This document shows positions 61,874-64,000 of a stretch of 64,000 nucleotides of DNA, piece after piece. Source of the DNA: Thiocapsa roseopersicina (GTDB lineage Bacteria; Pseudomonadota; Gammaproteobacteria; Chromatiales; Chromatiaceae); the NCBI RefSeq assembly GCF_900106925.1, contig NZ_FNNZ01000006.1:1-64000 (forward strand), in the 5' to 3' direction. The notes below the pieces were generated by a model. It was given only the letters and a program-made list of their open reading frames with translations, did not search any database and was not told the DNA's origin. Numbering within the stretch: position 1 is the stretch's first letter; the number at the start of each line of letters is the position of its first letter. The translations under genes and the position numbers were made by a program.

Positions 61874-62266
61874 ATGAGCGACGCCCCTGCCGAACTGAGA
61901 TACACCAAGAGCCACGAGTGGATCAGAGACAACGGCGACGGCACCGTCACCGTCGGCATTACCGATCACGCCCAAGAGGCGCTCGGCGATATCGTCTTCG
62001 TCGAAATCCCGGATCAGGGGCGCGAAGTCGACGCAGACGAGGCCTGCGCGGTCGTCGAGTCGGTCAAGGCCGCCTCCGACATCTATTCGCCGCTCGCAGG
62101 CGAGGTCATCGAGTCCAACGCGCTCCTGAACGATAGCCCGGACGCGATCAACAACAGCCCCTACGACGAAGGCTGGATCTTCCGCCTCGCGCCGAACGAC
62201 ATGACCGCGCTCGCCGGACTCCTGGATGCAGCCGCCTACCAGCAGGTCGTCGAGGAAGAGGCATAG
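61874..62266 (+). CDS. gcvH: glycine cleavage system H protein
   Basis: Lipoyl-carrying shuttle protein of the glycine cleavage system. The 130-aa protein has YTKSHEWIRDNGDGTVTVGITDHAQEALGDIVFVEIP at the start and the lipoylated K65 in AVVESVKAASDIYSP. GAGAGAACC precedes the ATG. It lies between gcvT and gcvPA, so the genes are in functional order. Repeats occupy both flanking gaps. Confidence 0.97.
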   Translation: MSDAPAELRYTKSHEWIRDNGDGTVTVGITDHAQEALGDIVFVEIPDQGREVDADEACAVVESVKAASDIYSPLAGEVIESNALLNDSPDAINNSPYDEGWIFRLAPNDMTALAGLLDAAAYQQVVEEEA

Positions 62267-62322
62267 ACTGCGTTGGGTGGTTCGTGGACACGTCGTCACG
62301 AACGCAATGTCGGGACGCAAGG

Positions 62323-62338
62323 GGCGACTTAAGTCGCC
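62323..62338. repeat. GGCGACTTAAGTCGCC palindrome
   Basis: A perfect palindrome, like the one after the DUF29 gene at 50166. The rest of the gcvH-gcvPA gap shows no gene. Confidence 0.65.
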
Positions 62339-62483
62339 TCTACGCTCGGGTGGTCAAGCCGAGCAGGCACTGCAAACGACCGCACCGGCCGCGGTTCGGC
62401 CGGGAACCTGAGTTACACTCAACACGCTTCGGTTTTTCGGCTTTCCGGTCGCTAAGCCACTGTTCACAAATTTGTTTCTAGCC

Positions 62484-62511
62484 ACTCATCACTCATTACT
62501 CATTACTCATC
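62484..62511. repeat. heptamer tandem array, 4 x ACTCATY
   Basis: ACTCATC, ACTCATT, ACTCATT, ACTCATC, then ACTCT just before the gcvPA ATG at 62517. The array takes the place of a normal ribosome-binding site. Confidence 0.88.
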
Positions 62512-62516
62512 ACTCT

Positions 62517-63887
62517 ATGCCCTTCGTACCCCACACCCCGGACGACATCGCCGCGATGCTCGACACCGTCGGCGTCGCCTCCATCGATGATCTGTTCGAC
62601 GAGATCCCGGCCGAGCTTCAGATCGGGGAGCTCGCCGCCATCCCCGCCGGCATGGCCGAGATGGACATCGGCCGACTGATGCAGTCGCGCGCGCGCGCGG
62701 ATGGTCAGCCGCTCTGCTTCATCGGCGCGGGTGCCTACGATCATCACATCCCGGCCGCCGTCTGGCAGATCGCCGGCCGCGGGGAGTTCTACAGCGCCTA
62801 CACGCCCTATCAGGCAGAGGCCAGTCAAGGCACCCTGCAGCTGCTCTACGAGTTCCAGTCCATGATGGTCGCCTTGACCGGATTGGACGTCTCCAATGCC
62901 TCGCTCTACGACGGCGCCTCGGGCTTGGCCGAGGCGGTCTTGATGGCCGTGCGCGCGAACCGCAAGGTCAAGTCCGAAAAGGTCCTCGTGCCGCGATCGC
63001 TGCATCCGGCCTATCGGCGCACGCTGCAGAGCATCGTCTCCCCCCAAGGCATCGAGCTGGTCGAGGTGCCGTTCGACCCGCGTGGCGGACACACCGCGAT
63101 CGAGGCACTGGCGGAGCAAGGCCCCTACGCCGCGCTCGTGGTCAATCAGCCCAACTTTTTCGGCGTGCTCGAAGATGTCGATGCCCTGACCGACTGGGCC
63201 CATGCCCGCGACGCCCTGGTCATCGGGGTCGTCAACCCGGTCGCGCTCGCCCTGCTCTCCCCGCCCGGCGACTGGGGCAAGGCGGGCGCCGATATCGCCT
63301 GCGGGGAGGCGCAGCCCTTGGGCATGCCGCTCGCCTCGGGCGGACCCTATGCCGGGTTCCTCTGCTGCCGTCAGGAGCTCGTGCGCCAACTGCCCGGGCG
63401 CATCGTCGGGCGCACGCTCGATCTCGACGGCAAGCCGGGCTTCACCCTGACCCTGCAGGCCCGCGAGCAGCACATCCGACGCAACAAGGCGACCTCGAAC
63501 ATCTGCACCAATCAAGGGCTGCTGGTCACCGCCGCGACCATCCACATGACGCTTCTGGGTGCCGAGGGTTTGGAGCGTGTCGCAGCGGCCTGTCATGCCA
63601 ACACCCGACGGCTCGCAGAGCTGCTGTCCGCGGTGCCGGGCGTGGAGCCCCTGTTCGACCGTCCGATCTTTCACGAACAGGCGCTGCGTCTGCCGGCGCC
63701 CACGGCGGACGTTCTCCGCTCGCTGGCCGCGCAGAATATATTGGGCGGATGCGATCTCGGCGCGGAGTATCCCGAGCTCGATCCCGCGATCCTGGTCTGC
63801 GCGACCGAGCTGAGAACGGAGGAAGAGATGCAGTCCTACGCAAGCAAGCTCGGGCGTATCATCGCCTCTCGAACGCAGGCACCATGA
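62517..63887 (+). CDS. gcvPA: glycine decarboxylase P protein, subunit 1
   Basis: N-terminal half of the two-part P protein, which decarboxylates glycine with PLP bound by the partner GcvPB. The 456-aa protein starts [16 protein letters not shown] and has the family [41 protein letters not shown] region and [18 protein letters not shown]. The start lies right after a heptamer array, with no Shine-Dalgarno core. gcvPB is not visible. The stop overlaps a following open frame by 4 bases (ATGA). Confidence 0.95.
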   Translation: MPFVPHTPDDIAAMLDTVGVASIDDLFDEIPAELQIGELAAIPAGMAEMDIGRLMQSRARADGQPLCFIGAGAYDHHIPAAVWQIAGRGEFYSAYTPYQAEASQGTLQLLYEFQSMMVALTGLDVSNASLYDGASGLAEAVLMAVRANRKVKSEKVLVPRSLHPAYRRTLQSIVSPQGIELVEVPFDPRGGHTAIEALAEQGPYAALVVNQPNFFGVLEDVDALTDWAHARDALVIGVVNPVALALLSPPGDWGKAGADIACGEAQPLGMPLASGGPYAGFLCCRQELVRQLPGRIVGRTLDLDGKPGFTLTLQAREQHIRRNKATSNICTNQGLLVTAATIHMTLLGAEGLERVAAACHANTRRLAELLSAVPGVEPLFDRPIFHEQALRLPAPTADVLRSLAAQNILGGCDLGAEYPELDPAILVCATELRTEEEMQSYASKLGRIIASRTQAP

Positions 63888-64000
63888 TCGGCGGCACCAA
63901 AAAATTCAGCGGCGCCGCTTCAACGACCGACCCTGCCGGTCGGGCCGAGCGCAAACAAGTGATGATTCAGAAAGAAGATGAACACCTTGATGAACGCGTA
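63884..64000 (+). CDS. partial ORF running off the window
   Basis: An open frame of 39 codons begins at the ATG that overlaps the gcvPA stop (ATGA) and has no stop before the window end. It reads [20 protein letters not shown], then [19 protein letters not shown]. It does not resemble the start of GcvPB. An internal ATG at 63962 ([13 protein letters not shown]) could be the true start. Identity unknown. Confidence 0.4.
   Translation, partial: MIGGTKKFSGAASTTDPAGRAERKQVMIQKEDEHLDERV

Noticed and set aside
1-64000. tRNA or rRNA genes
   Set aside because: No cloverleaf with a GGTTCGAATCC-type T arm or conserved rRNA segment was noticed; a tRNA-scanning program would be needed to exclude them fully.

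Overview
The window is about 64 kb of high-GC DNA from a gammaproteobacterium. Gene orders shared with other gammaproteobacteria (petABC-sspAB, lptD-surA-pdxA, apaG-apaH-folA, leuS-lptE-holA, nadD-rsfS), together with rubredoxin-DUF5063, an acnD/prpF methylcitrate operon and dense small palindromic repeats, suggest a purple sulfur bacterium of the Chromatiaceae (Thiocapsa-like). This is an inference: no photosynthesis or sulfur-oxidation gene lies in the window, and no tRNA or rRNA gene was recognised.

Layout. 0-8.5 kb: tyrS, erpA, argC, a second A-type Fe-S carrier, rubredoxin and the coupled thiD-thiE-hemL genes. 8.9-18.7 kb: the propionate/methylcitrate cluster prpE, a GntR regulator, prpB, prpC, acnD and prpF, with repeats and a DUF559 nuclease gene wedged between acnD and prpF; a strong terminator closes it. 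18.7-27.1 kb: membrane proteins and lipoproteins of mostly unknown role (TSUP exporter, TraB family, AI-2E family, Gdx/SugE), YqiA and DUF3301. 27.1-31.1 kb: sspB-sspA and the cytochrome bc1 operon petABC. 31.2-39.5 kb: a Nif3-like protein, a DegS-like protease, amgK, then lptD-surA-pdxA. 39.5-47.7 kb: an accessory island between pdxA and apaG, where rsmA/ksgA normally sits. It holds a decayed transposase-like ORF, a tiny lipoprotein, an exported transglutaminase-like protein, an L,D-transpeptidase, a type IIL-like restriction-methylase and a hicA toxin relic with nested palindromic elements. 47.8-49.6 kb: apaG-apaH-folA. 50.2-58.2 kb, all minus strand: WYL regulator, rsfS, nadD, proA, holA, lptE, leuS. 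58.5-64 kb: a YbeL-like protein, an exported SCP2-like protein, then a tandem glycine riboswitch controlling gcvT-gcvH-gcvPA, cut by the window end.

How the genes work together. prpE-B-C-acnD-prpF convert propionate to pyruvate and succinate, with a cluster of palindromes in front of the GntR gene as likely operators. lptD, surA, lptE, the DegS-like protease and amgK serve envelope assembly. ErpA and the second A-type carrier can feed Fe-S clusters to AcnD and the Rieske protein. The gcv genes form the glycine cleavage system.

The most striking non-genic feature is a family of 84-86 bp elements with ends TAAACCGCGC...GCGCGGTTTA. There are nine full or near-full copies and one half copy, all intergenic, and several contribute the stop codon of the adjacent gene. 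Heptamer tandem arrays, a perfect 25-bp-arm hairpin before prpE, and a TA-bounded 178-bp inverted-repeat element inside a hicA relic are further unexplained structures.
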